Source: Lantana camara (lineage: Eukaryota; Streptophyta; Magnoliopsida; Lamiales; Verbenaceae). From it: a DNA stretch of 64,000 nt. The stretch is from contig CM074862.1 of NCBI GenBank assembly GCA_037501455.1, forward strand, positions 61,659,501-61,723,500, read 5' to 3'. Below the pieces are notes generated by a model. That model did no database searches, was not told where the DNA came from, and worked only from the letters and a program-made list of their open reading frames with translations. Positions 34,332-46,823 of the stretch are shown here, one piece after another. Within the stretch, counting starts at the first letter, position 1. The number at the start of each line of letters is the position of its first letter. Made by a program: the position numbers and the translations under genes.

Positions 34332-35950
34332 ACATGCATATAAGAGAGCATAATAAGTCATCTAGTGCACATATCACGTCAAAAGAACCTATAAACTTAA
34401 TACAACATTCATAACATGTTATTCAAACATAAAACATACAAAATTCATGCATCAACAAGTCATAGCACAACTTTTCATACATATAAACAAGCATACATCA
34501 CATTAGGATCAAGATTGGGGAGGGAAATGGACGAAACGAACAAACAAAAGACGAAAACACACAAACGGTTGGACTGGGGGGACTAACGGTCGTTAGTCCC
34601 ACCCCTTCACAACCTGAGTAACGGCCGTTAATCAGTACAGCAGCCCCAGCTACTGACTAACGGCCGTTACACCCCTAACACGCAAAAGCCCCTAACGGGC
34701 GTTAGCCCGCGCAGGGCTGGAATTTTCGAATTCCAGCCCCTGTTCCAACCCTGAAACACCAAGAAAACCATCCCACCACCAAACCAACACATCATAAAAG
34801 GTTTATGCAGCAAAGATCCAAAGATTCATGCCCTAAACTATGCGAAAACTGAAGCTAAACTCATGAGAAAGGAAGGGACACACACACAAGTTCATGTTCT
34901 TCAGGTTCATGCAAAATTCATCAATGGTAACTTCAATATAACTCATCTACCACGCAATACAAGTTCAAGGAAACATAAATGGAGGTATTATTAACACATC
35001 AGATGCATTAAATCAAAAGAAAACTCAAGGATAGCATGAATTCATCAAAGAAATGCATATAACCTAACTATTCATGCCATTGATCATACCATGCTCTAAA
35101 CTCCAAGTAATTCAGGAAATATACACTTAAAAGAGTGCTAAGAAGGGTTAGAGTAATGTCACGGACTTGTCTTTCAAATTTGAGGTGAATCAGAGGTGGA
35201 ACGAGCAAGAAATTGGTAAAGTGAATAGTAGCAGGCCTCTTTTCTCTTCTTTCTTCCTTGGTCTGGGTTTGCTGCTTCTTTCCCCTTCCTTGGCTGATAA
35301 ATTTCAAAATGACGGGGTGGAAAAAGGATAGAGGGGTAAGTCAGTGGAGTGTAGGCCCCAGTTTGACTTAATTTGGTCAAGGGATGAGGGAGATATGGAC
35401 ATTTTAGTGAAATGTGGCAAATCTGTCACACGAGCTCGGTACGGATAAAATATGGGGGTTCAAACGAGCTTAGAAAAATATAAAGTTGGATCCTTAGCTC
35501 CCATTCTTTTCTATGAGTCCGACACTTCTTTCGGAATTCGAATCCGAATTCCTGAGCCCAAGTTACGCCTCGCGGAACACAAGGAGCGCTAAACGTGCTA
35601 GGCCCTCGAGTCCCTATCAAACAAAACGGTTCAAGAACCGTATCGAATGAACTTTAAAAAAAAAAAACATAAAACGAGCACGTAGAAAAGTTCATAAGAC
35701 ATATAACTCATGCATATCACGTAGTCACAAAAATCGAAAATGATTCAGAAACTAAAACTGATTAAAACGAGCCAAGAAAGAGCAAAACGTTCAAAATTCT
35801 AAACACCTAATTAACAAATAGTTTAAATAAATTCAAGAATAACATTTAAACAATAAAATAAGCACATAATTACATAATTAAATAATTTAAAAGCGCAATT
35901 AACACACCCGTAGCGACGTACCTGGATGGCCAGATGAGCGGGATGTTACA
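34332..35950 (-). mobile_element. Partial 3' LTR of an internally deleted chromovirus derivative
   Basis: This minus-strand Tekay-like LTR is cut on the left by the copia insertion and ends gagcgggatgttaca. It contains a palindrome array of the ctaacggccgttag type (about 34575-34705: gactaacggtcgttagtc, gagtaacggccgttaatc, gactaacggccgttac, ctaacgggcgttag). The right-hand portion matches 37057-37810. No genes. Confidence 0.8.
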
Positions 35951-36334
35951 AACTTTCCTCCTTCAAAAGGACCTGTCCTCAGGTCCAGAGCGAGATCTTG
36001 AACAACTCCGGGATGAACTCAACCCACACTTTAGCTGAAGACTCTAGAACCGTCTCTCCTCCAAAACACGAACCCCTTTTCACGAAAGATATAAATGGGC
36101 TAGCCTTCAATCTATTACTCAAAAATATCATTGAGCCCCGAACGAACCTCCTAGAATTAACCTCTAGCTTATCGCGGCCCTCGAACCACCAACCCAGGCC
36201 TAAGGTAGTCCCGTATCAAACAATTATGTAGTGAATGTAATAAAAAACGTAATCCTAAGTCGAACGACCTAGACAAACCCAACACGACACTAGAGCTCTG
36301 ATTTTGCAACCAAAAGCTCTGATACCACTTCAGA
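35951..36334 (-). mobile_element. Internal remnant (384 bp) of the deleted chromovirus: PPT, pol tail, PBS
   Basis: On the minus strand: PBS tggtatcagagc (36316-36327), about 250 bp of leader, then the last few codons of pol (PELF-like, cf. 17480) joined to a hairpin (ggacctg-tcct-caggtcc, 35969-35986) and the PPT (35951-35968). Gag and nearly all of pol are missing, so this is a LARD-like non-autonomous element. Confidence 0.82.
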
Positions 36335-37810
36335 TGTAGCACCCCGTAGTGTAGAGCACTACACCCCCCGCACTATGGCCCAACACGTGTAACGAAATGG
36401 AACTCTGCACACGTGCCAAACTACAGCGAACGGGTGACAAACAAAAACCCACTCACTAGCTAGGTGGTCTAGACCCTAATTCAGAGTGGGCAATAAAAAA
36501 CAAAACACATGCAGAAGCTACAGGATCGACAAACGTGCAAAAAATATAAAACTAATCGAATTAAGTTACATAATATACAAACATGCCCAACCCGGGCCAA
36601 ATAAATCATACAAGTTCATAATTTCAGATTCTTATACATATTCATATCTATATAATATAAAAATGGAAAGGTAAAGATTCAAAATGCTAAAGGACTCAAA
36701 CTAAGACTTCAAAGAACCTAAAAGAAAACCACCGCCTAGCACAAACCGAACCCTGCACCTGCAAACTCAAAGAAACAAAAAGAGAAAAAGAAAACAACAA
36801 GGAGGGCTCAGTCCTAAAGACCGGTGAGGGGGCTAACACACTCACGCATACATATACATAATTCAGAGCATATTCAAAGTCATAAAAGTTCATGAAACGG
36901 GGCGTGGTTTTTGCAATCTAAATCATTTTCCTATAGTAATAAATATATATAAAAGAGTTTAAGGCCCAAAGCCCAAAATTAACCAATTTTATTAATTATG
37001 AATCCATTCCCATTTCACGAACCATTTTCATAACCAAAATCACACAACTCGGTGAGTCGGAGGTGGAACGAGCAAGAAATTGGCAAAGTGAATAGTGGCG
37101 GCCCTCTTTTCTCTTCTTTCTTCCTTGGTCTGGGTTTGCTACTTCTTTCCCCTTTCTTGGATGATGAATTTCGAAATGAGGTGGTGGAGCAGGATTGAGG
37201 GGTATGTTAGTGGAGTGTGGGCCATGGTTTGACTTGATTTGGCCAAGGCATGAGGGAGATATAGCCATTTTAGTGAAAGGTGGCAAATCTGTCACACGGG
37301 CTCGGTACAGATGAAATACGGGGGTCCAACAAGCTTAGAAAAATACAAATTTGGATTCCTTAGCTCCCATTGTTTGTTACAAGTCCGACACTTCTTCCAG
37401 GATTTGAATCCGAATTCCCGAGCCCAAGTTACGCCTTCCGGAACACAAGGTGTGCTAAACGTGTTAGGCCCTTGGGTCCCTATCAAACAAAAAGGTTCAA
37501 GAACCGTATCGAAGGAACTTAAAAAAAAATATAAAACGAGCACGTAAAAAAGTTCATAACACATATAACTCATGCATATCACATAGTCACAAAAATCAGA
37601 AACGATTCCGAACTAAAACGGATTAAACCGAGGAAAGAAAGAGCAAAACGTTCAAAATTCTAAACACATACTTAACAAATAGTTCAAATAAATTCAAGAA
37701 TAACATTTAAACAATAAAATAAGCACATAATTACATAATTAAATAATTAAAAAGCCAAATAACACACCCGTAGCGACGTACTTGGACAGCTAGATGAGCG
37801 GGATGTTACA
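36335..37810 (-). mobile_element. 5' LTR of the internally deleted chromovirus derivative
   Basis: It starts tgtagcaccccgtagtg and ends gagcgggatgttaca. It is only 1476 bp because a middle part is missing: the sequence jumps near 37056 from ctcggtgagt to cggaggtggaac, losing the mini-exon and palindrome region. Confidence 0.8.
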
Positions 37811-38224
37811 CGTAGCTTCCAAATCTCGTTATAAGTCCAACGCCACTTCCGGAATTCGAATCCAAATTCCCGAGCTCGAGTTATGGCCTCCGAAATCCGA
37901 GGGGCGCTAAAAGTCATTAGGCCCTCAAATCCCCCAAAACAAGAAATGGTCTCCGACCAAAACGAACAAGTAAAAACGAATAAAATAAACATGTAAACGA
38001 GTTCATAAACATATAATTCAAATATATCACGTATTCACGTAGTCTGGAAATTAATTCAAGTATAAGAAATTAAATACGGAAGTTAAAACATAAAATTAAA
38101 TAATTAGAGCACATAAATTACTTAAACAATTAAATCAAAGTATAAAATAAATCAAAAGAGAAAGTAAAACGTCGGAAAAACCTTTGACGTCATACCTGGC
38201 TTGTCGAGGAAACGGGGTGGCACA
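37811..38224 (-). repeat. Terminal fragment of another Tekay-like LTR
   Basis: Sequence such as ccacttccggaattcgaat, then ggaaacggggtggcaca, matches the equivalent LTR end at 43160-43549. It is the target into which the deleted element was inserted. Noncoding. Confidence 0.65.
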
Positions 38225-38985
38225 ACTTTCGCCTCGTCCTCCCCGAGGTTGAGTAAGCTCTCTAAAATGGAAGTATAAAATAGGGGGTGTGTCCGGGCAC
38301 ATGAGGTCATCCCGAGTACCCCTTACCCACACCTCCGAGCCCAACAAAGTTAAAATCAAATGTACCAAACCAATCTTTCATGGTCAAAACTCGCTACAAA
38401 CTCACACCAACCCCTTTCGAAAACAAGCACAAGCAAAGTGTACTTATACATAAAAACATTTTCAAGAGTTTAATAACAAGTGGAACAAGTCCCCAAAATA
38501 CATACTCAACACATATCTAAATACATAATATACGTAGGCTGCATGCAGTCTCAACATACATTTAGGGTTTTAGATCGAACTAACTAAAAGAAAAAAAAAC
38601 CTCACATATTATCAAATGAAGCCAAGGACAAAGCAACTAGTTCACCTTGAAACCTACACGACCCACTTGTCACCACCTCGGGTGCACCTGAACCAACTGA
38701 ATACAAAACAAAAGACTTAGACTCAAGAATGAACCACATAGATGCACAGAAATGCTCATGAATGCACAAAACGAGATATATGCAATGCACATTCGCAAAA
38801 CACGCAACTTACATTCATATAACACGTTCCATATTGAATTCACACATTTGAAAGGTAAAATAGATCATATAATAGCATTTAGTATACAATTAATATTTAA
38901 CATTTAAGTTACACATTAGGAACATGCTTAGGGTGGGGTAAGAACAAAAGAAACAAACAAAATAGAAGAAACGGGATTCAAAACA
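38225..38985 (-). repeat. Middle part of a further Tekay-like LTR
   Basis: Colinear with the centre of the inner chromovirus LTR (cf. 15350-15950): cctccccgaggttgag, ccgagcccaac, then cctcac. Predicted mini-exon 38606-38697 (minus strand: cagttggttcag acceptor; a weaker gtgagg donor). Interrupted at 38986 by a solo LTR. Noncoding. Confidence 0.6.
38606..38697 (-). other. Predicted LTR leader mini-exon, 92 nt
   Basis: Minus-strand acceptor ccagttggttcag and donor gtgaggtttttt; longer than the others and less certain. Confidence 0.35.
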
Positions 38986-40105
38986 TGTAACGCCCGAGCG
39001 CAAGACGTTACATCCACTGCACCATGACCCGACCCGCATATGAAATGGAAAATCCATAAACGAGCCAAACCAAGGCAAATGGGGACACAACACACTCACT
39101 ATGCTAGGCAGGACTAACCCATAATGTAAATAACCAAGAATTATAACAACAAAGTAGTATAAACGCGGAATCATAAGAACCATATTTCATATATTGAGTT
39201 ATAAGCTCTAGATACCATCACAAAACCATACAAGTGTCATAAGTAACGGCCCACACGGCCTATTACAATTCATGAGCGCTCTAATTCATTCATGATATAT
39301 CATGATCATAAAGTATGAGTGTATACATAAAGGAAATGCTAGACACCAATGCAAGACTCCCCAAAGACTCGATGTATACATATAAATACTTTTGGCCGTA
39401 ATCTTGCACATTAGGGTTTTTCTGGTCACAATTTTAACTAATAGAAGAAAAACTCACCTGGTAGACAAAAGAACGGAACAAAGACCTCACTGCTCAGCCT
39501 CGTCTCCTACTGGACCAAGATCTGTGCAATAAAAGTAGTGTGAGACTCAAATGACCATATTTGATGCTCCGCAATGCAATAAATGTGCTATGAAATGTAT
39601 ATGGGGCAATAACATATGATGAAGATGATCATGAGTACAATTAGGTTCATATAAACACATAAACGATTCATTTATTCAATATACGGCGGAACCGTATTAG
39701 TTCATAATCATTAAATCATAAATCTGCCAATTCACAGTCACATTGATAATAATCAAATAAATTGCATACTCACGTATCAACGAATTCATGATCAAGTAAT
39801 TGTATAGTATTAATTAATCAAATCGCACATCAGTTACGTAATTAAGGTTCACGTGGAACATAAACGAAAAGAAACGAAAATTACACGAACATCCCCTGAT
39901 CACTTCATTCTGCAAGGGTAACGGGGGTTACAAATTTCCAGGCCAAAAATGTTAATGGGGGTTAAAAGAGGCAGTGGCTCCCTCCAGCATGGGTAACGGG
40001 TGTTAAGGTTTTCTAGGCAAAAAGGGGTAACGGGCGTTAACAAGCCCAGGCGATCCTCCCCAATTTTTCTTCTTCTTCCTCGCAACGTAAACAAAACACA
40101 CACGT
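38986..40105 (-). mobile_element. Solo LTR, left part (Tekay-like)
   Basis: It starts tgtaacgcccgagcg after aaaca (38981-38985). Palindrome array at about 39915-40040 of the ggtaacgggngttac type. Mini-exon 39458-39521. It is interrupted at 40106 by another solo LTR and resumes at 43555. Confidence 0.8.
39458..39521 (-). other. Predicted LTR leader mini-exon, 64 nt
   Basis: Minus strand: acceptor cttttattgcacag, donor ccag/gtgagttttt. Confidence 0.5.
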
Positions 40106-41499
40106 TGTAGCGCCCGGAGCGACGAGCCACCACATCCCCTGCTCCTAGACCCGAACCCACGTATGAAATAAAAATCCATATATGAGCCCAAGACTAAGCG
40201 AATGGGAAACTACACACACTCGTTAAGCCAGGCGGAGCTAAGACAGGACTAGAGCACGCAGACCAATACGAAAACGGAAGCATATAACAAAATCCAAGAA
40301 GATAAATCCACAAAATGGGTTCAACTATCCCTAGAAGCCTGTCCCGAATACATAAAACAAGAATCCATAAGTTCATACAAAATTCGTTAACATGTGCAAA
40401 TCAAGAATTCATACATAATTCATTAACAAATGCATAAGATATACATACTTCAATTATCAAAATCGAATCATATACAAAATGTGACCGAATGCAAATGAAA
40501 ATACAACTCGAGTAGGGGACTAGAACTCGACCGACTCACGACTCCACCTAGCACGAACCAAAACCTGCAAACTGAGAAGTTGAAAGGAGGTTCAATCCAC
40601 CAACTGAGTGAGGGGGCTAACACACACCCACACACGTATACATATAGAGCAAAGCACATAAAAAACAAAAGACTATGAACCGGGATAGGTTTTTGTATAC
40701 TAAAGTCATTTTTGAATCAAACTTAAACTTATACTTATCAAAACATATCGATATTCGTATTATAACTTAAGGGAAAGCTCCTATGCCATTTCATAATCAA
40801 CATATCATAACCGATTCCTATACTCGGTGAGTACGGGTCTTACACAACCTCCCCAATTCATAACATGTGTATTAAAAACAGAAATGATAAAACAGAACCA
40901 ATCCAACCCCAACAACATGTAGTTCGGGGAGCAAACCCTCACTACTCTTACCAATGCACAAGGGGTAGCTAACCCACATTGTGCTTGAAGCACCACACCT
41001 CCTCAACCTCCAAGAGTCGCGCGTAAGTACTTCTAATGGGAACCGTGCACAGGCTTACCCCGACGGCCCTTGCCACCCCGGGCATCCTTACCCACAATTC
41101 CCTGGGCCTGATAAATCTGAACATAGCTTAATATATCATAACTCGCAACATAGCAAACTTATCATATCGTATCAAAATCATAACTTCATATCTTATCAAA
41201 ACAAACCTTACCTTGCAACTTAGCATATGCTATAGATGTACCTCTCCATGTCATCCTAATCCATAGCTAGCATGAAGACACAAGGTTTGGAGCATAGCCT
41301 CATTGCAAAATATTTTTAGGCTTCCATACGCTCGTATATATAGTTCGAAAACCTTTAATCGTATAACAAAGTTATAAATATATTGTATAAGCACATATCT
41401 ATTATATAAATATAATAGTATATTCGCATGTGGGCTTAAAAACGAGCACATAGGGTTGTAGGTCGCATTAGCTAAAAAGAAACAAACCTAAAACCTCAC

Positions 41500-41581
41500 C
41501 TTTTAACAAAAGTGCTCCCGGAAGAGCGTTGACGATCAAGAAGAAGCTATATGGTGGATCCGACACCTCCAAAACTCAAAT
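41500..41581 (-). other. Predicted LTR leader mini-exon, 82 nt
   Basis: Minus strand: acceptor gtttgtctcag, donor gtgaggttttag. Confidence 0.5.
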
Positions 41582-42379
41582 CTGAGACAAACAAACACAT
41601 ACGCATGACTTAGACTCGATCATGAACTACTTAGATACATGGCGATGCATAAGAACTCAAATGGATGCAATGCACGTCCTATACATTTATACTTAGGCAT
41701 ATCGGAGCAAATAATGAAATATCACCTAAGGAATTCAAGAATTAAACTCATATCATACTAAATAAGCTCATCATGTATCATATATTAACACACCATAAGC
41801 ATTTATAAGCTTGAATTTCAAGGAAATAACAAGAGATGCAAGAAAGCGTTAAACGTTTCATATGTTGATCATGAATTCATGTCCAAATTACACTTAGCAA
41901 ACAAGGTCATAAACATAAAATAATTAATGAAACATAACATATTACAATATATTAACATATTAGGTTTACAATTGGGGTGAGAAGCTACTGGAAAAATGTA
42001 ATAGAAATGCAAAATGGGACTCCGAGTGAAAATAGGCAAAAGTTGACAGTTTTACCGAAACGAACAAGCTGTAGGAAATTGGGGATAACTTCAGTTTGAG
42101 AAATGGGAATTAAGTTTTCTTTTTTTTTAAATAAAAATAGACATATAGGGATTTCCAAAGATATATGGCACGAATCATGGTTCAAAGGGATCCAAAAATG
42201 GCGGAGGTCTGAAGTTGAACGAGTGAAGAATTTCGGCAAAGTGGCGATACCAAAATAAAACGATTATGTCTCACAATCTAGAACGAATTTTGAGGTGAAT
42301 CTAATTGGAGAATGTTCTAGAATCAATGAGGTTGAACTTATCCAAAATTTAGGTCAAATGGAGTTTGTATGAAGGGGTA

Positions 42380-42500
42380 CCCGGCCGGGAAAAAACAAGG
42401 CAAAAATTTACTCGGCTGGGGAAAACAGTGCAGAAACTTCCTGCACTAAACTACCCCGGGGACTTTTTAGTACAAAAACTCCCCGCCCGGGGAGTTATTC
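42380..42500. repeat. Palindrome array, CCCCGGCCGGGG type
   Basis: acccggccggga, ctcggctgggga, taccccggggact and ctccccgcccggggag occur within 120 bp. It sits at the position of the array in other Tekay-like LTRs, with a different sequence. Confidence 0.75.
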
Positions 42501-43554
42501 TCGGCGTGAAGAGGAGCAGCAGCAGGTTTGTTTTGAGGGGGAGAAAGAAGGGGCAACAAAGCAGCACATATAGGCATCAAAACACTCAAAAATCATGCAC
42601 CAAAACACCTCAAATCAGCCACAACCTCCAAATCAAGAGATCAAGAAATTCATACAAAACTCAAACCCCAACTATTCATTATCATGCTCAATTCTATATG
42701 AAAATTGGGTTATAACTCCAGTTTCATGGCTGAAAATGATCACACAAGGATGGAGATACCAAAAGTACACTAACCTCTTGAAGATGATGGGGTAAAATGG
42801 AGGTTGGAGCTCAAAAATCACAAGGCATGAATAATAACCTCTTCTTTCTTCTCTTGGAGCTAAACTTTTCCTTCTCTTGGGTGTGTGTGGTTCGAATGAG
42901 AAGGTTAGGGGAGAGAGGGAGCTGAATCTTTGTCATAAAAGTCAAGGGTTAAGGCTTAATTACGGTTGGGGTGGTCCCACAAACTCAAGACTAGTCAAAG
43001 GGTGTCATTTTGGTACGAGGTGCTCATTTTGATGAAATTTCAGAGGTCCAGATGCCGTAAAGGGTGGCAAGCCTGCACGAGGCTCAAGTTTCGGGCAAAA
43101 TACGGCGGTACAAATGAGCTTAGAAAAATACAAGGCTTGATTCCTTAGCTTTCATATCTCATTACAAGTCTGACGCCACTTCCAGAATTCGAATCCGAAT
43201 TCCCGATCTCATGATATGGCCCTCGGAATCTGAGGCGCGCTAAAACTCGTTAGGCCCTCCAATCCCACGAATAAAGAAATGGTCTCCGACCAATTCGAAC
43301 AAGTACAAACGAATAAAATAAACACGTAAACAAAGTTCATGAATCAAATAATTCAAGTATATCACATATTCATGGAGTTCGAAAATTAATAATCAAGTTA
43401 GGGAAATAAACGCGAAATTTAAACATTTAGGGCATATAAATCACTTAATCAATTAAATCAAGGCATAAATCAAATCAAAAGAGAAATTAACACGTCGGAA
43501 AACCTCTGGTGATGTTATACCTGGCTTGCCGAAGAAACGGGGTGCCATACACAT

Positions 43555-44690
43555 CCTCTGTTCTGCGAGCTCAACAACAACAACCAACCCTTAAACATGG
43601 CAAAAGCATGGAAATCATCACAATATCATAGGCAAAACATGTATATCAATCCCCGACATAAGAATTCATTCATAATCTTTGAAAACATCCATTATATCTT
43701 CATGTTTCATACAAGGAGCTTGAAGGTCCATTAATGGCATATCAAGGTTTGATCAACTTATACCAATTTCATGCTTGTAGGAAGAGTTAATAGTTAAAAG
43801 AATCTTATTTCATGCAATAAAACTTAACTTAAACCATCAAGAGCTATGTACCAAGAATCATACCCCAATTCATGCTATTCATACCCTTATTCAAGATCTA
43901 TGAATTCCTAACTCATGCCATAACTTACGTGAGAAAGTATACAGAATCCAAATCATATCTCATCTTGGAAAAGGATGTAAGGATGGTTGATCTTGAGCTC
44001 AAGGTTTAGTTGATCAAGAATGGGATTTCTCGTAGCTTCTCTTATCTTCTTGAGATGAGGGTGTTGATCGATGAAAATGGAAACAAAGGGAAGAAAGAGG
44101 AATAAAATTCAGATATTTAGGGGAAAAAAGGGTCGGATACGGGTTGTCCAAAGTCCGAAAATGCTCAAAACGTATTAAATCAAGTTATAAGGGTCGTGTT
44201 GGCTAAAATACGCATCGTCGGAGGTTCAAACGACATCAAAAAAGCATGAGGTCAATTGCATCGCATCCGAATCGTCGAAACGAGTCCAACGCCGTAGATG
44301 GATCTCGATTTTGAGGTTCCGGAGCTCAAGATATTCGGAAAACCGTTCAGGGTGGCCTATTATTCAAATAGGTCCCTAAACTTTCAAAAAGTGACAATTA
44401 AGTCCAAAGCTTACTTTCAATCAAGTCCAAAACTTTCAAATAAGTTACAATTACACCCTCGGCATGCGTAAATCACACAATTTCACAAAATCGACATAGG
44501 ATTCATGCAATTCGCAATTTTACAAGTTCGATCATACATTCACATTTCAAATTGGAATACAAATGAAATTTAAACAAATATTTCAAGTTATAAATGTAAT
44601 TAAACAATTAAATGAAAATTAAAATCATATAATTCAAGAAATAAACACATGTATCACTTACCCGCACGTGCGAGACCGCGGGGCATTACA
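43555..44690 (-). mobile_element. Solo LTR, right part (continues 38986-40105)
   Basis: It ends cgaccgcggggcattaca-type sequence at 44690, followed by aaata (44691-44695), which matches aaaca at 38981-38985 with one transition. Noncoding. Confidence 0.75.
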
Positions 44691-45757
44691 AAATAACTTC
44701 TCGTCCTACAAGATCTAAGATGTATACAAAAGCTCCATAAATTCACATATAACACATAATAATGTTGATAGATGCACTTAAGGTTAGGTATCTCATGTAA
44801 TTATATAGTGAGGCCAAGTTCGAGCATTTGTCCAATTATTCTATGAAAATAAGATACAAGTTTACATTTAATCATTTAAAGATACAATTAAGAGCAATTT
44901 AGTCAAAGAAGCATATACTGAATCCAAACAAATTCATTCACATGCATATTTAAAAGCATGCATAAAGTCTAAACATGATTGCACATTGTACATATTTCAC
45001 TTATGGACTTAAATCAGGCCATCAATTAAACTAGGGAAATAATATTCCATCATGTTTATAACAAGAAGTTGAACAAATATAAAAATGCTATGAATTCCAT
45101 TTAAAATCATGAAGTTACATATCCAATTCTTACTAAGTCATAAAACGCATAAACAAGGGTAGTTAAGTTATTCGACCACACAAAGTTTCATATAAATTCA
45201 TATATTGCATATTCGATTCATTTTTGTGCAAGTAATTTATTTCCAAGATGTAAAAGTCTTTAAATAAACCATACATAACATAGCAACTCATTTTAGGTAG
45301 TTATGATTTAAGTAATTAGAATCATACAAGCTTATATTGTTTGGAAAATCACATGTACGCCCCATCTAAGTTACACAAAAATTCAACATATCAGGATTCA
45401 AGCTATAAATGGAAACATCAATACATATCACAAATCATTTATAATCTGAATTCACACAAGTTAGATTACATCTCGATCGACAAATCAAGCAAATAGCAAT
45501 TTAATTTACATTTAAAAGAACTAAATCAATTAATCTCAAATACACAATATAATTCGTAATAAATCAATCGGACATCCAATTGACAAACGAAGAACGAAGT
45601 TAGACTCATCGCATCGAGATGGATATTCTTCCAGAGGCCACGAGAGCACCACCACCGAAGCTGCTGGAAAAGCCGCTTGCCTCCGGTTGGCCGCCGCCGA
45701 AGGTTGCCAGAAATTTCCCAAAAAAACCAATCGTGAATGTACTCCTACCCCCCGTTT
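44691..45757. repeat. AT-rich noncoding sequence, probably remainder of the host LTR
   Basis: No coding frame. 45600-45750 is a GC-rich stretch (gccgcttgcctccggttgg, gccgccgccgaagg) that resembles U3 sequence of LTRs but was not assigned. It ends where the next LTR begins. Confidence 0.35.
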
Positions 45758-46445
45758 TGTAGCACGCCGAATGTACGGTCCCCACATCCCCTGCAGAAAG
45801 ACCCAAACCCAATTACGAAATAGGAAGTCCACACCCGAGTCTAAGTCGAAGCGAACAAGAGACCAACTCACACCCTAAGCTAGGCGGGGCTAAGACCAAA
45901 CAACAACAACATATGAGCAGAAGCATCGAAACCATAAACACACATTAAGCATACAAGTATCATTAACGATCCCACACAGCTCTACAAAACAAAAGCATAA
46001 GTATTCCAATACTCGAATCATAAATACATAATAATAAAAGAGTGTATGTAAACAAAAGCAATCCTAACTCGACCTATACTGATAAGTGCGACACAAAAGA
46101 CATACTTCCCCACCTAGCTCGAGTCCCAAAAGAACCTATAATTAAAAGATAAGGATAGGGGTCAGTCAACTAACTGAGTGTGGGGGCTAATGCATACCTA
46201 CACACTATACATATAGAGCAAAACATACAACAAAAGTGGACTCATGAACCAGGTATAGGGTTTGCACGATAAAACATTTGAAAACAAAGTTGTACTTAAA
46301 TGAAGGAAACCATTCCATAAATACTACCCCGGTTCATAGTTCCCAGGATAGAACATAATGCTTGACAAGTACGAGCTTCTAACCTTTACTCCTCAAAACA
46401 TAACAAAATAGAAATATATTAACATATCCAACCACTACACCATTG
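45758..46445 (-). repeat. Truncated Tekay-like LTR
   Basis: It starts tgtagcacgccgaatg and is colinear with other LTRs (gaaataggaagtcc, ctaagctaggcgggg, gtgggggctaa), then breaks off before the ORF at 46446. Right end uncertain. Confidence 0.65.
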
Positions 46446-46823
46446 ATGGGAGAGCCACACGCTGCCTTATCAATACCGTGTGTCTTGATTGGTCTCATAC
46501 TGAGTCGTATCTCACGAGATGAGGCCTTTTGCTCTTTGTTTTCACCTGTAGATTTTGTGCCAGATGACGATCTGGCAAGGGGGCTTGAGCCTCTTGTTTC
46601 CGAAAGAAATGGTAGGGTCTTTAAATATGTCGAAAAACCCCCGGCCCAAGATTTCTTCCTCTTGCTGAAGAATCCACAACACTACGAATTGTGGGGTAGT
46701 CGTCAGAAATGGTGGATGGGCAGAACCAATCGTTCATTCTCTAATGAATCTTTCAGTTTTAATACTCTATCCCACATTGCTTCCCTTCTTGTACAGTTCT
46801 TCTCCAGGGCGGAGATACTTTGA
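46446..46823 (+). pseudogene. Divergent ycf2-like C-terminal fragment (probable plastid-derived insert)
   Basis: An uninterrupted 125-codon ATG-initiated frame, the only long frame here not explained by a transposon. Its order of motifs parallels the C-terminal part of plastid Ycf2 as I know it: an acidic DDDLARGL block, KNPQHYELWGSRQKWW, then TNRSFSNESFSFNTLS. Plastid Ycf2 has a similar KN-x-Q-x-HFEL, RQRW, TNSSLSNG and SNT series. Identity looks only moderate, so either the donor plastid ycf2 is fast-evolving or this is a distant homologue. It is wedged between a minus-strand LTR fragment and a plus-strand LTR fragment. Ycf2 is part of a plastid-envelope import-motor complex; no function is expected for this short piece. 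Confidence 0.5.

Larger units (their letters stand above)
40106..43549 (-). mobile_element. Nested solo LTR, 3444 bp (Tekay-like)
   Basis: It starts tgtagcgcccggagc after cacgt (40101-40105) and ends acggggtgccata before cacat (43550-43554), a 5-bp duplication with one transition. The terminal ta instead of ca is the same type of change. Palindromes of the cccggccggg / ctccccgcccggggag type lie at 42380-42500, the mini-exon at 41500-41581, and a possible donor near 42774 on the minus strand. No internal region, hence a solo LTR. Confidence 0.82.

Noticed and set aside
37811..38985. Complete element with its own internal region
   Set aside because: Only LTR-type sequence is present; no PBS, PPT or coding motif, so it was annotated as LTR fragments.
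45600..45757. GC-rich segment as a gene start
   Set aside because: Frames on both strands are short and unlike any family; the sequence ends exactly at an LTR start.
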